From assembly GCA_965370045.1 (NCBI GenBank), contig CBDUSI010000001.1:31654-95653 (forward strand): a DNA stretch of 64,000 bases, in the 5' to 3' direction. The notes beneath the pieces are model-generated. The model had not been told where the DNA came from and did not search any database. It was given only the letters and a program-made list of their open reading frames with translations. The first letter of the stretch is position 1. Each line of letters starts with the position of its first letter. Shown in pieces: positions 18,106-26,205 of the stretch. This stretch comes from CAZONU01 sp965370045. GTDB taxonomy: Bacteria; Planctomycetota; SZUA-567; JAKLDR01. The position numbers were made by a program, and so were the translations under genes.

Positions 18106-18530
18106 TCTTCCTGCCCGTCCGCGCGCGGAGGACGCCGATCTTCATGGCCGCGCCGCTGGCCGGCGGGCTGGCCGCCGTACTGGCGTCCTTCGTGGCCCTG
18201 TGGGGCCTGGGTCGCGCGGGGCGGGCCGTGCCCGTGGAACTTCCCAAGGTGTCCGGCCGCGCCGAGCCGTTGCCGGCGGGCTTCGCCGGACACGTCATCA
18301 CCGTGCGCCCCGACGGCGGCTACGTCCTGGGCGGTGGCCGCCTGCCGCGCTCCGAGCTGGCCGCCCGCCTGGCGCGCCTGGGGAAGCTGCCCTCCGCGCG
18401 CGCCGAGCGGATACTCATCCGCGCGGACGCGGGCGCGCCCTTCGGGAAGATCGCCGACCTCCTGGAGCTCTGCCGGGAGGCGGGGCTCGGCGCGGTGCGC
18501 TTTGAGGTCCTGGAGGAGTCCGCCCCTTGA
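18102..18530 (+). CDS. ExbD/TolR-like biopolymer transport protein
   Basis: Protein of 142 residues. One N-terminal TM helix (about 15-37) is followed by a periplasmic domain with the 'ITVRPDGGYVLGGGRL' strand pattern and 'ILIRADAGAPFGKIADLLELCREAGLGAVRF'-type ending that are characteristic of ExbD/TolR. It should pair with the ExbB-like protein encoded immediately upstream. The TM helix lacks an obvious Asp, the residue that carries protons in classical ExbD/TolR, so energisation may differ. The start is GTG, overlapping the upstream stop (GTGA). Confidence 0.75.
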   Translation: MIFLPVRARRTPIFMAAPLAGGLAAVLASFVALWGLGRAGRAVPVELPKVSGRAEPLPAGFAGHVITVRPDGGYVLGGGRLPRSELAARLARLGKLPSARAERILIRADAGAPFGKIADLLELCREAGLGAVRFEVLEESAP

Positions 18531-20884
18531 ACCGCCGCCTCTCTGCCCTCTTCCTGGCCGCCGGGCTCTGGAGTTCCGTAGCTGGCGCCGCCGGCGCCGG
18601 CGAGAAGCCGCTCAGCGTCGCCGACGAGCAGTACCGGCTGGCCGGGGCGCTCTTCGCCCGCGGCGAGTTCGCCCGCGCCGCGGCCACCTATGCGTCTTTC
18701 GCGCGCAGGCACCGCCGGGATCCCCGCGCTGGCGAGGCCCACTTCCGCTCTGCCGAGGGCCTCTACCGCGCCGGGGAAAGCAAGAAGGCCCGCAAGGCCT
18801 TCGAGAAATGCCTGACTCTCAAGCTGCCCGCCGCGCGCCTGGCCGCCGCGCGCCTGCGCATCGGGAGCATCTCTTACGCGGCCGGCGACGCGGAGGGCGC
18901 CGCGGCGGCGCTCTCGAAAGTGGACATGAAGCGGCTGCCCGCCGAGGCCCGCCGGGCGGCGGCCTACTTCCTGGGCGCCTCTCTCCTGGAACTGGGCCGC
19001 AAGAAGGAGGCCGGACCGCATCTGGCCCAAGCGGCCGGCTCGAAGCAGGCGGCGCTGGCCGCGCCGGCGCTCCTGGAGCTGGCCCGGATGGAGAGCGAAG
19101 CCGGGCGCCGCGCGGGGGCGGCGGGGCACCTCGGCAAGCTCCTCAAGCGCTTCCCCGGCGCGCCGGAGGCGGCGGAGGCCGGCTTCCGCCTGGCCGAGAT
19201 TACCCGCCTGAGGGGCAAGCCCGCCGCCGCGCTGGCGCTATACGCGGCGGTGCTCAAGCGCTCCCCGCCGGGCGAGCTCGCCGCCCGCGCGGCGCTGGGC
19301 GCGGCCTGGTGCCACCTGGCCGGGAACGACGCGCGCGGGGCGTTGAAGATGGCCTCGATGGCCGCGCGCGCGCCGAAGCTGGCCACCGAGAGCCGCTACG
19401 TGACCGGCCTGGCGCGGATGGCCGCCAAGAAGTACGCCGAGGCGGAGGCCGCCTTCGCGGGAATCCTCAAGCTCGCCCCCCGGGGGCCACGCGCCGAGTC
19501 GGCCGCCTGCCGCCTGGTCTGGTGCCGGCACCTGGCCGGCCGCGGCGCGCAGGTGGGGCCCGCCGCGCGCGAGTTCCGGGCGCGCTTCCCCAAGAGCAAG
19601 CTGGCCGGCGAGGTGGCCCACGTCGAGGGCCTGGCCGCCGCGGCGGGCGGTGACGTCGAGGGCGCGCTCGCGGCCCTGGACAAGGCCGCCGCCGACCCCA
19701 AGAGCCGCTACGCCGCCGAGAGCGCCTACCGCGCCGCGCTGCTGTGCTCCGAGAAGGGCCGCCCCAAACAGGCCCGGGCGCGGCTGGAGCGCCTGGTGCG
19801 CCTCCATGCCAAGCACCGCCTGGCCGACGCCGCGCTGGTCCGGCTCGGCGAACTGGCCCTGGGCGCCGGCGACGCCAAGGGCGCCGCCAAACACTTCGAC
19901 ACGCACCTGGCCAGCTTCCCGGCCAGCAAGCTGCGCCCGGCGGCGCTGCTGGGCCGGGCCCTGGCCGCGGCCGCTGCCAAGGACTGGACCGGCTTCCAGC
20001 AGCGCTGCGCTCAACTGGCCAGAGCGCGTCCCGGCGATCCGGCCGGCGTGGAGGCCAGCTACTGGCTGGCCTGGAACTACGAGCGGCTCAAGACCTACGA
20101 CCAGGCGACGGCGGCCTACGTCCGCCTGATTGCCAAGTACCGCAAGCCACCGCTGGTCTACGAGTTCAAGTTCCGGCTGTCCTGCGCGTACTACCTCAAC
20201 GGCAACTACCCCAAGGCCGCCGAGGGCTTCCTGGCGCTGGCCCGCTCGGGCAAGCGCCGGCTGCCCGCCGAGGGGCTGCTGTGGCTGGGCCAGTACCTGG
20301 GCGGCCAGGGCCGCGACAAGGAGGCCGCCGAGGTCTATGCCCTGGCGGCGGGCTCCAAGGATCCGGCCACCCGCGCCGAGGCCCTGCTGGCCCTGGGCCA
20401 CCAGGCCCTGCGCGGGGGACGGGCCGCCGGGGCAGTGGTCCTTTACCGCAAGCTCCTGGCCGAGATTCCCAAGTCCGTGCGCGCCGACGACGCCCGGCTG
20501 GGCCTGGTCCGCGCGCTGCGCGAGTCGGGCAAGGCCGCCGAGGCCCGCAAGATCGCGGCTGGCCTGGTGACCTCGAAGAACGAGCGGCTGCGCCTGGCGG
20601 CCCGTGGCGAGCTGGCCCTGGCGGACCTGGCCGTCGGGAAGGCCGCCGAGGCCGTGGCGGGCCTGGCCCCCCTGGCGACGCTGTACGACGATTCGGAGCT
20701 GGTGCCCCGCTGGCTGGCTGGCCTGGCCGCGGCCGAGGAGAAGCTCAAGAGGAAAGCGGCGGCGACCAGGTGGTACCGGGAACTCATCACCCGCTACCCG
20801 GCCAGCCGCGAGGCCAAGGCCGCGTCGGCCAAAACCAAGATCCCCCTGCCCGAGCCGTCGTCCAAGACCGGGGAGAAGTTCTAA
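18527..20884 (+). CDS. Secreted TPR-repeat protein of the Tol/Exb-like operon
   Basis: Protein of 785 residues. The signal peptide (residues 1-24, 'LSALFLAAGLWSSVAGAAGAG') is followed almost entirely by TPR helices. The recurring pattern is 'A..LY...G....A...Y..FL...P.S.L...A....' (for example 'AGALFARGEFARAAATYASFARRHRRDP' and 'LSCAYYLNGNYPKAAEGFLAL'). It resembles YbgF/CpoB-like periplasmic partners of Tol systems but is far longer. The start codon is TTG, overlapping the preceding stop (TTGA), and the stop overlaps the next ATG (TAATG), which indicates translational coupling. It probably mediates envelope protein contacts. Confidence 0.75.
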   Translation: MNRRLSALFLAAGLWSSVAGAAGAGEKPLSVADEQYRLAGALFARGEFARAAATYASFARRHRRDPRAGEAHFRSAEGLYRAGESKKARKAFEKCLTLKLPAARLAAARLRIGSISYAAGDAEGAAAALSKVDMKRLPAEARRAAAYFLGASLLELGRKKEAGPHLAQAAGSKQAALAAPALLELARMESEAGRRAGAAGHLGKLLKRFPGAPEAAEAGFRLAEITRLRGKPAAALALYAAVLKRSPPGELAARAALGAAWCHLAGNDARGALKMASMAARAPKLATESRYVTGLARMAAKKYAEAEAAFAGILKLAPRGPRAESAACRLVWCRHLAGRGAQVGPAAREFRARFPKSKLAGEVAHVEGLAAAAGGDVEGALAALDKAAADPKSRYAAESAYRAALLCSEKGRPKQARARLERLVRLHAKHRLADAALVRLGELALGAGDAKGAAKHFDTHLASFPASKLRPAALLGRALAAAAAKDWTGFQQRCAQLARARPGDPAGVEASYWLAWNYERLKTYDQATAAYVRLIAKYRKPPLVYEFKFRLSCAYYLNGNYPKAAEGFLALARSGKRRLPAEGLLWLGQYLGGQGRDKEAAEVYALAAGSKDPATRAEALLALGHQALRGGRAAGAVVLYRKLLAEIPKSVRADDARLGLVRALRESGKAAEARKIAAGLVTSKNERLRLAARGELALADLAVGKAAEAVAGLAPLATLYDDSELVPRWLAGLAAAEEKLKRKAAATRWYRELITRYPASREAKAASAKTKIPLPEPSSKTGEKF

Positions 20885-21525
20885 TGTTCACCGGGATAAT
20901 CGAGGCCACCGGCAAGCTGCTCGGCGTCGAGAAGCGCGGCGGCGGCTTCCGCCTGAGCGCGGAACTCGGTCGCCTGGCCGAAGGCACCGCGGTCGGCGAC
21001 AGCATCGCGGTCTCCGGCCCGTGCCTGACTGTCTCCCGGCTCGAAGGCTCGGTCGCCGGGTTCGACGCCGTATTCGAAACCGCGGAGCGCACCACCATTC
21101 CGTCCTGGCGCGCGGGCCGCGAGCTTAACATCGAGAGGGCCCTGGCCCTCGGCGCGCGGCTGGGTGGCCACGTAGTCACCGGGCACATCGACGGCCGCGC
21201 CCGGGTCCTCAACGTGAAGGAAGTCGGCGACGGTCGGGAGGTCGACTTCTCGATCCCCGCCGGCTGCGAGCGGCTGGTCGCCGGGAAGGGCTCGGTGGCG
21301 CTGGACGGCGCCAGCCTGACCGTCGCGCGGCTCTTGAGTGACAACAGCTTCCGCGTCGCGCTGGTGCCCCATACTCTGGGGAGCACCACGCTGCGCGGAC
21401 TCAGGTCCGGCGACGAGGTCAACTTCGAGGCGGACATAATGGCCCGCTACGCGGCGCGCCTCCTGGGCAAGGACTTCGGCGGCGGACTCACCGAGGACCA
21501 GCTCCGCGAAGCCGGGTTCATGTAG
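20884..21525 (+). CDS. ribE: Riboflavin synthase, alpha subunit
   Basis: Catalyses dismutation of two 6,7-dimethyl-8-ribityllumazine molecules to riboflavin in the cytoplasm. The 213-residue length matches the family. The N-terminal 'MFTGIIEATGKL' is diagnostic, and the two lumazine-binding barrels are visible: 'AVSGPCLTVSRL' in the first, and 'GHVVTGHIDG' with 'VALDGASLTV' in the second. The start overlaps the stop of the TPR gene by 1 nt, with GGGGAGAAG upstream. No other riboflavin genes are near, so its place in the Exb-like operon is unusual. Confidence 0.95.
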   Translation: MFTGIIEATGKLLGVEKRGGGFRLSAELGRLAEGTAVGDSIAVSGPCLTVSRLEGSVAGFDAVFETAERTTIPSWRAGRELNIERALALGARLGGHVVTGHIDGRARVLNVKEVGDGREVDFSIPAGCERLVAGKGSVALDGASLTVARLLSDNSFRVALVPHTLGSTTLRGLRSGDEVNFEADIMARYAARLLGKDFGGGLTEDQLREAGFM

Positions 21526-21634
21526 GGAAGAGTCCCCGTGCGCTGGCGTCGGCAGTCCCGGGAAGGCTGGCGGGTGCCGGTGAAGAAATGTCGGATACAA
21601 GGAACTCTTCCTCCCGCTGGAAACGGAGGCATAG

Positions 21635-23332
21635 GTGTCAAACCTGACGCGCGACATAGGATCGGAAGACCTGAAGATCCTCGATGTTGTCAATCTGCTC
21701 AGAGAAGACAAATATCTGATCCCAACGTTTCAGCGGGACTTTGTCTGGGATGCTCAGAGCATCAAGAAGCTCTGGGACAGCATGTTTCGCTTCTATCCTA
21801 TCGGCAGCTTGCTCTACTGGGAGACCGACACCTACCTGCACACACACCGCAGACTGGGTGGCTTTGAGTTCCCGCACGACGAAGATACGGTGCGCAAGTT
21901 CAAGGAATGGAAGTACATCCTTGATGGTCAGCAACGGGCCACCTCGATTCTCGTCTCTATGCTTGGCGGCAAGGGGCGAGTAGAAGACGAAGAGAATTTC
22001 GACTATACGCTCTTCTTCGACGCGACAAAGGCGGAGTTCTTCTTCCCCACCGAGTTGGAAACGCGCAAGAGGGCCGTGCCTGACGAACGTTTTCTCGTCC
22101 GGGTCCGCGATGTACCCGAATGGAAATTCACCTTCTACAAGGACATATCGAGCGCCGAGGGTTTCAACGATGAGATTGAGCACAACCTCAACCAAATTCA
22201 GCGTATGTTCACCGACTACAAGTTATCAGTCATTCGGATCAAGGGCGTGGCGGTCAGTGAGGTCTGCGAGATTTTCGAGCGAATCAACCAAGAAGGGAAG
22301 AAACTCCATCCAGTGGACATCGTTGTCGCACGCACGTATAGAAACGAGCAGGACGGGAAGCCCGGTTTCTATCTGAGAGACCGCCTGCAGGGGCTAAAGG
22401 ACATCTTGATCGAAAACGGTAGCCGCTGGCAGGAAATGGACGATCTTAGCATCATTCAAATGGTGGCTGTTTGCTTGCGAAAGCGGCATACTGAGGTACG
22501 CAATCCTTTCGGGATCACGCCCGCCGCCTTGGACAACTTGACGACCCGCCACTTCGAAGAGAACTGGGAGACATGCCAGAAGACGATTCTGGAGACCCTC
22601 AAATTCCTCATGGACCAGAAGATTCTCGGTCCGTCAATGATGCCCTTTACCTATCTAGCGTTGCCCGTGTGTTATTACTTCGACCGGAACAAGACGGTGA
22701 ACCGGGATGTTGCCCGCCAGTGGTTCTGGTGGGCGGCATTCGCGTTGGACCGGCTTAGTTCTTCGAGTGAGGTCTACGGTTTCTGTGAGGACTTTTTCGA
22801 CCTACTGGAAAGTGGCAAGGAACCCAAGATACCGAATCTTGTTCTATCCAAGACAAAACTCGTTCAGGCCAGTTACTACTATCGCAACGCCCTCAGCCGG
22901 GCTGTTCTTGCGTTCTTGGCCAACCAGCATCCGAAGGACTTCAGTGACCCGCAAGCCGAGATCCTCGACAACGTGTATCTGCTCTTGTCACAGGCACCCA
23001 ACTTGCATCACATCTATCCACAGAACTTCTTGAAGAACGTTGAAGACCCGTCGGCAGATGCCGCGGCCAACAGCCTGATGAACATCTGCTATCTCCGGGC
23101 GCGGACCAACATCAAGATCAGTGATCGGAACCCGTTGGACTACTTCAAGGACTTCAAGAATGTGCGTAACTTCGAGGGAATCCTGGAGTCGCACTTGATC
23201 CCCGCTGAATTCACCGAGCGCGACAGCTTCAGACCAAGTGACTACCGCGATTTCTTGTTCGCCAGGGTGGAACTCTTCAGTCAGCGTTTGAAGCAAGCGT
23301 TACCCGATGTGAGCGTACAGATCGTCGACTGA
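21635..23332 (+). CDS. Single-chain DUF262/GmrSD-like putative restriction/defence protein
   Basis: Protein of 565 residues. The N-terminal DUF262 (ParB/Srx-like NTPase) domain has 'IPTFQRDFVWD', 'YPIGSLLYWE' and the diagnostic 'ILDGQQRATS' motif (about residues 91-100). The C-terminal part carries 'LHHIYPQNFL' and a following 'N.L.NICYLR..TN..I' segment, resembling the DUF1524/HNH nuclease half of GmrSD. Characterised GmrSD enzymes are type IV restriction systems against modified phage DNA. The function here is inferred from the fold. The start is GTG at 21635 with GGAGG 6-10 nt upstream. Base composition is clearly less GC-rich than the neighbours, suggesting horizontal acquisition. Confidence 0.75.
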   Translation: MSNLTRDIGSEDLKILDVVNLLREDKYLIPTFQRDFVWDAQSIKKLWDSMFRFYPIGSLLYWETDTYLHTHRRLGGFEFPHDEDTVRKFKEWKYILDGQQRATSILVSMLGGKGRVEDEENFDYTLFFDATKAEFFFPTELETRKRAVPDERFLVRVRDVPEWKFTFYKDISSAEGFNDEIEHNLNQIQRMFTDYKLSVIRIKGVAVSEVCEIFERINQEGKKLHPVDIVVARTYRNEQDGKPGFYLRDRLQGLKDILIENGSRWQEMDDLSIIQMVAVCLRKRHTEVRNPFGITPAALDNLTTRHFEENWETCQKTILETLKFLMDQKILGPSMMPFTYLALPVCYYFDRNKTVNRDVARQWFWWAAFALDRLSSSSEVYGFCEDFFDLLESGKEPKIPNLVLSKTKLVQASYYYRNALSRAVLAFLANQHPKDFSDPQAEILDNVYLLLSQAPNLHHIYPQNFLKNVEDPSADAAANSLMNICYLRARTNIKISDRNPLDYFKDFKNVRNFEGILESHLIPAEFTERDSFRPSDYRDFLFARVELFSQRLKQALPDVSVQIVD

Positions 23333-23486
23333 GCCGCCGGAATTCCGCGCCCGGAAGTCAAGACTTGCCTCAGTTGCCGGTGGTCGATTGCCGGTTATCA
23401 GAAGTCGCGAGCGTACGCCGGCCTCGATATCACCCTTTCGTCGCATCTAACCGACAGCCATACAGTCACTTACGCCTCATCAGCAT

Positions 23487-23540
23487 TATTCTGTATTATC
23501 TTCTTGACATTCGGGGCGCTTCGCGCTATAATACAGCATA
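23487..23540 (+). promoter_or_regulatory. Inverted-repeat operator flanking the HTH-gene promoter
   Basis: Left arm TATTCTGTATTAT (23487-23499) and right arm ATAATACAGCATA (23528-23540) are reverse complements at 12 of 13 positions, with a perfect 9-bp core (CTGTATTAT/ATAATACAG). The right arm overlaps the -10 box and the left arm lies just upstream of the -35 box. This is the arrangement expected of a repressor operator. Confidence 0.6.
23504..23532 (+). promoter_or_regulatory. Perfect consensus sigma-70 promoter TTGACA-N17-TATAAT
   Basis: TTGACA at 23504-23509, a 17-nt spacer and TATAAT at 23527-23532 match the housekeeping consensus at all 12 positions. This is unique in the window. It drives the small HTH-protein gene, whose ATG lies about 55 nt downstream with a GGGGGGAG ribosome-binding site. 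Confidence 0.85.
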
Positions 23541-23586
23541 CACTGACCACTTGCGGCCCAAAGGGGCTATCTTAGGGGGGAGAACC

Positions 23587-24228
23587 ATGAGCGACAAGAA
23601 CGTGGCGGAGAATGAATTGGGATTGCTGACTGAAATTGCATTGCTTCGGGCGCATGGACAAAGCTGGAAGGATATCGCCAGCGAGTTGGACGTAGAAAGG
23701 CCCCGGCTGCGGGAGGTTACCCGCGCGCACGGTGCGGTCTACTGGCGGCTGTTCGAGGAGGCCCAGCACCGCGCGTCACTGGAAGCGGCGGCAATGGCGC
23801 GGGCCAAACTGGAGACGCTGCTCGAAAGCGAAAACGAGCGCGTCGCCCTGCGCGCCGCCCAGGCGCTGCTCGGCGACCAGCGCGGCAAGGAGCGCAGCGC
23901 CGTCCTGCGCGATCGGAACGACATCCTGGCCGAGAAGGTCGTGGAGCGCCAGAAGGACGCCGAAAGCTGGCGGCAATTACGTGAAGCCGAAATGACCCTG
24001 GCCGAGTACCGCCGTGATGTAGAAAGGCGCATGCGCGACGACTCCGAACCGTCGCTCTGGCAGAAGGCTTACAGCAAGCAGTACGGCGGCCGCACTGACA
24101 ACGGCGGCAGCGACATCATCGCCCTGGCCCGCGCGGCCGTCGACGAGATGACCGACGAAAACGGCCGGCTCATTGACCCATTAGAGGCCAGGCGGTTACG
24201 CGAGGAAAAAAACGGCGAAGCGTCGTAA
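23587..24228 (+). CDS. Small HTH protein, terminase-small-subunit-like
   Basis: Protein of 213 residues. Residues about 10-45 form a homeodomain-like helix-turn-helix ('IALLRAHGQSWKDIASELDVERPRLREVTR'). Long amphipathic charged helices follow (residues 55-160) and resemble the coiled-coil part of phage terminase small subunits (phBC6A51-type). No large terminase gene is adjacent. It could equally be an autoregulator that binds the inverted repeat over its own promoter. ATG 23587 is chosen because of the GGGGGGAG site 5-10 nt upstream and the promoter position; the longer open frame runs through the promoter. Confidence 0.6.
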   Translation: MSDKNVAENELGLLTEIALLRAHGQSWKDIASELDVERPRLREVTRAHGAVYWRLFEEAQHRASLEAAAMARAKLETLLESENERVALRAAQALLGDQRGKERSAVLRDRNDILAEKVVERQKDAESWRQLREAEMTLAEYRRDVERRMRDDSEPSLWQKAYSKQYGGRTDNGGSDIIALARAAVDEMTDENGRLIDPLEARRLREEKNGEAS

Positions 24229-24533
24229 GTCACGGGCTTTCAGGGGCGCAGGTCATGACAAAACGGGAGATTCCGAACCACGGAGGACACGGAGGAGAAG
24301 AGACGGTTGCCACTCGGAGCGGCGCCTTCAGGTGCCCGACGAGGGGCAATTCACTTGCCAGAACCACGCCAGGGAGGGCGGAACCTCGACGGTTTGACAC
24401 GAGGTCAAAAGACATCGTTTGGGGAAGGTAAGCCGAAGGAGAGAGCCCGGGACCAAGAGACTCCAGACTCCAGCCTCCAGACTGTGCCCCTTGGCGTCTT
24501 GGCGGTTGAAAAGTTGAAAAGCGGCCCGGCGGT
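24229..24533. other. Gene-free intergenic segment with low-complexity tracts
   Basis: No convincing gene. The segment holds GGAGGACACGGAGGAG-type purine tracts around 24280-24300, CTCCAGACTCCAGCCTCCAGAC near 24463-24484 and a CTTGGCGTCTTGGCGG tract near 24489-24504. Both open frames across it lack codon bias and family similarity. The tracts look like dispersed non-coding repeat debris at the edge of the accessory island. Confidence 0.5.
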
Positions 24534-26174
24534 TCACTTCCAACTGGGGAAGAGCCATTCTCCGGGGCTGACCTTGAGGGGCTTGGCCTTGCCGTTGGCG
24601 ATATCAATAATGAAAGGCCGGGGGTCCGGGCCGGGCCGCGGGATCATCATTATCAGCCTCTTGCCGCGGGGCGAGAGCGTCGGGTGGTTGGCGCCTTTGA
24701 GGCCGTCGCCGAGCTTTTTCACGTCCTTGCCGGCCAGGTTGCAGGTCTTCCAGAGGGCGTCGGCGTCCAGGAAGAGGATGCGCCGGCCGCCCCGCAGGGC
24801 CAGCGGCCGGGAACCCTTGCGGACCTCGGTGAGCTTGCCGGCGAGGTCCATGCGGCACACGAAGCTGCTGGCGGGCCTGAGGACGTCGACCATCTTGCGC
24901 ACGGTCATCAGCAAGCTCTTGCCGTCCGCCGACCAGGATATGTGCGCGCAGTCCAGCAGCCTGCCCAGCTTGCGAGCGGCGCCGGTCTTCACGTCAACCA
25001 GGCACACCTGGGCTTCGGCCGGCTTCTCGCTCATGTCCTTGTGGAACACGGCCAGTGTCTTCCCGTCGGGCGAGAGCGTCGGGAACATGCTGAACCCGGT
25101 GGCCAGCAGCTTGCCGCCCAGTTGCCGGTTGGCGCCGGTGGAGAGGTCGATCTCGTATATGCCGACGACGCCCTGCACGGTGTTGGTCCCGCTGACGGCC
25201 ACTTTCTTGCGGCCCTTGAGGAAACATCCGGTGAGCGACACCGCGCCCCGGAAGGGCACCCGCCGGTAGCGGCCGGTTTTGACGTTCAGCAGGCAGTTGT
25301 CCGGTTCGGTGCGGCCGGCGGCGTGGGCGATCAGCAGCAAGTCAGTGAGCTTGCCCCTGGTGGGGTCGCTGGTATGGTCAGGCCAGTCGCCCTCCGGAAT
25401 CGCGAAGTGCTTGCCGTCGACCTTCCCGAGCCACTTGAAGTCCTCTATCCTGGTGCGCATCCGCCGGGTGCCGTGCTCGACCAGCAGTCCGCTGGCCAGG
25501 TCCACCCTGGTGGAGGTCCCTTTCTCGAGGAGCTCCTTCATCGCCGCAAGCTGTTCCTTGACGCCGGGCCGCTTGAGGAACTTGGGGTCCCGCTTGGCCA
25601 GGGTCTTCGCCTGGCGGATCATGTTGGCGAGCTGGCTGCGCGCCGGCTCGCGCACCGGCGTGCGGTAGGTGGCGACGCCCTTCTCGGTCTTCTCGTACTT
25701 GCCCAGCGCGCCGGGCGTCGGGTCAGTGACCACCAGAAGTTCGGCGCGGAACAGGTAGAGGTACATGGTGGTCTCTGTCAGGGGCGCCTCGAATGGCCGG
25801 TACTTGCCACGCCCCCCGCGCCCGGCCCGCTGGGTGACGTACCAGGCGCCGTCGCGCTCCACGATGCGCAGTTTCTCGGCGCTCTTGCGCTCACCCGCGC
25901 CTCGCTCCGACACGATGAAGCGGCTCTTGTCCCTGGTGCTGAGCGTTTCGACAACGACCTGCCCGGGCCGCTCGCGCGTGAAGACCGCCTTCCAGGAGGC
26001 GGGCGTGGTTTGGAGCTTCGCCGCGGTGCGCTTCCCGGCGGCCACCACTTCGGCGGGATCGGGCGGCTTGGGCTTGGCCGCACCGCCCTCTCCCGCGGCC
26101 GCGACGGGCGGACCGGCCAGCGCCAGACAGGCGACCAGCCAGGCTTGGCGTACCCGCGGCAGTTTCGGTCGCAT
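24534..26174 (-). CDS. Exported TolB-like beta-propeller protein with LolA-like N-terminus
   Basis: Protein of 546 residues. A signal peptide (about residues 1-27) ends at 'PPVAAAGEG'. Residues about 40-250 resemble the LolA/outer-membrane lipoprotein-sorting fold ('RIVERDGAWYVTQRAG', 'VDLASGLLVEHGTRRMRTRIEDFKWLG'). The rest is a WD40-like PD40/TolB propeller with blades such as 'MFPTLSPDGKTLAVFHKD', 'AHISWSADGKSLLMT' and 'HPTLSPRGKRLIMMIP'. The role is unknown, probably envelope-associated. ATG 26174 is preferred because the signal peptide then begins properly; eight extra codons are possible. It lies 31 nt downstream of argH and may be co-transcribed with it. Confidence 0.65.
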   Translation of the reverse strand: MRPKLPRVRQAWLVACLALAGPPVAAAGEGGAAKPKPPDPAEVVAAGKRTAAKLQTTPASWKAVFTRERPGQVVVETLSTRDKSRFIVSERGAGERKSAEKLRIVERDGAWYVTQRAGRGGRGKYRPFEAPLTETTMYLYLFRAELLVVTDPTPGALGKYEKTEKGVATYRTPVREPARSQLANMIRQAKTLAKRDPKFLKRPGVKEQLAAMKELLEKGTSTRVDLASGLLVEHGTRRMRTRIEDFKWLGKVDGKHFAIPEGDWPDHTSDPTRGKLTDLLLIAHAAGRTEPDNCLLNVKTGRYRRVPFRGAVSLTGCFLKGRKKVAVSGTNTVQGVVGIYEIDLSTGANRQLGGKLLATGFSMFPTLSPDGKTLAVFHKDMSEKPAEAQVCLVDVKTGAARKLGRLLDCAHISWSADGKSLLMTVRKMVDVLRPASSFVCRMDLAGKLTEVRKGSRPLALRGGRRILFLDADALWKTCNLAGKDVKKLGDGLKGANHPTLSPRGKRLIMMIPRPGPDPRPFIIDIANGKAKPLKVSPGEWLFPSWK

Positions 26175-26205
26175 GGCGACGCGCGCCCTGGCGCCCACGG
26201 GCTCT

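Noticed and set aside
23365..23586. Longer N-terminus of the small HTH protein
   Set aside because: It would place the perfect consensus promoter and inverted repeat inside the coding region. A strong GGGGGGAG site precedes ATG 23587.
24307..25269. A 320-residue plus-strand frame downstream of the island
   Set aside because: Most of it is antisense to the TolB-like propeller gene; its first part covers low-complexity DNA with no family similarity.
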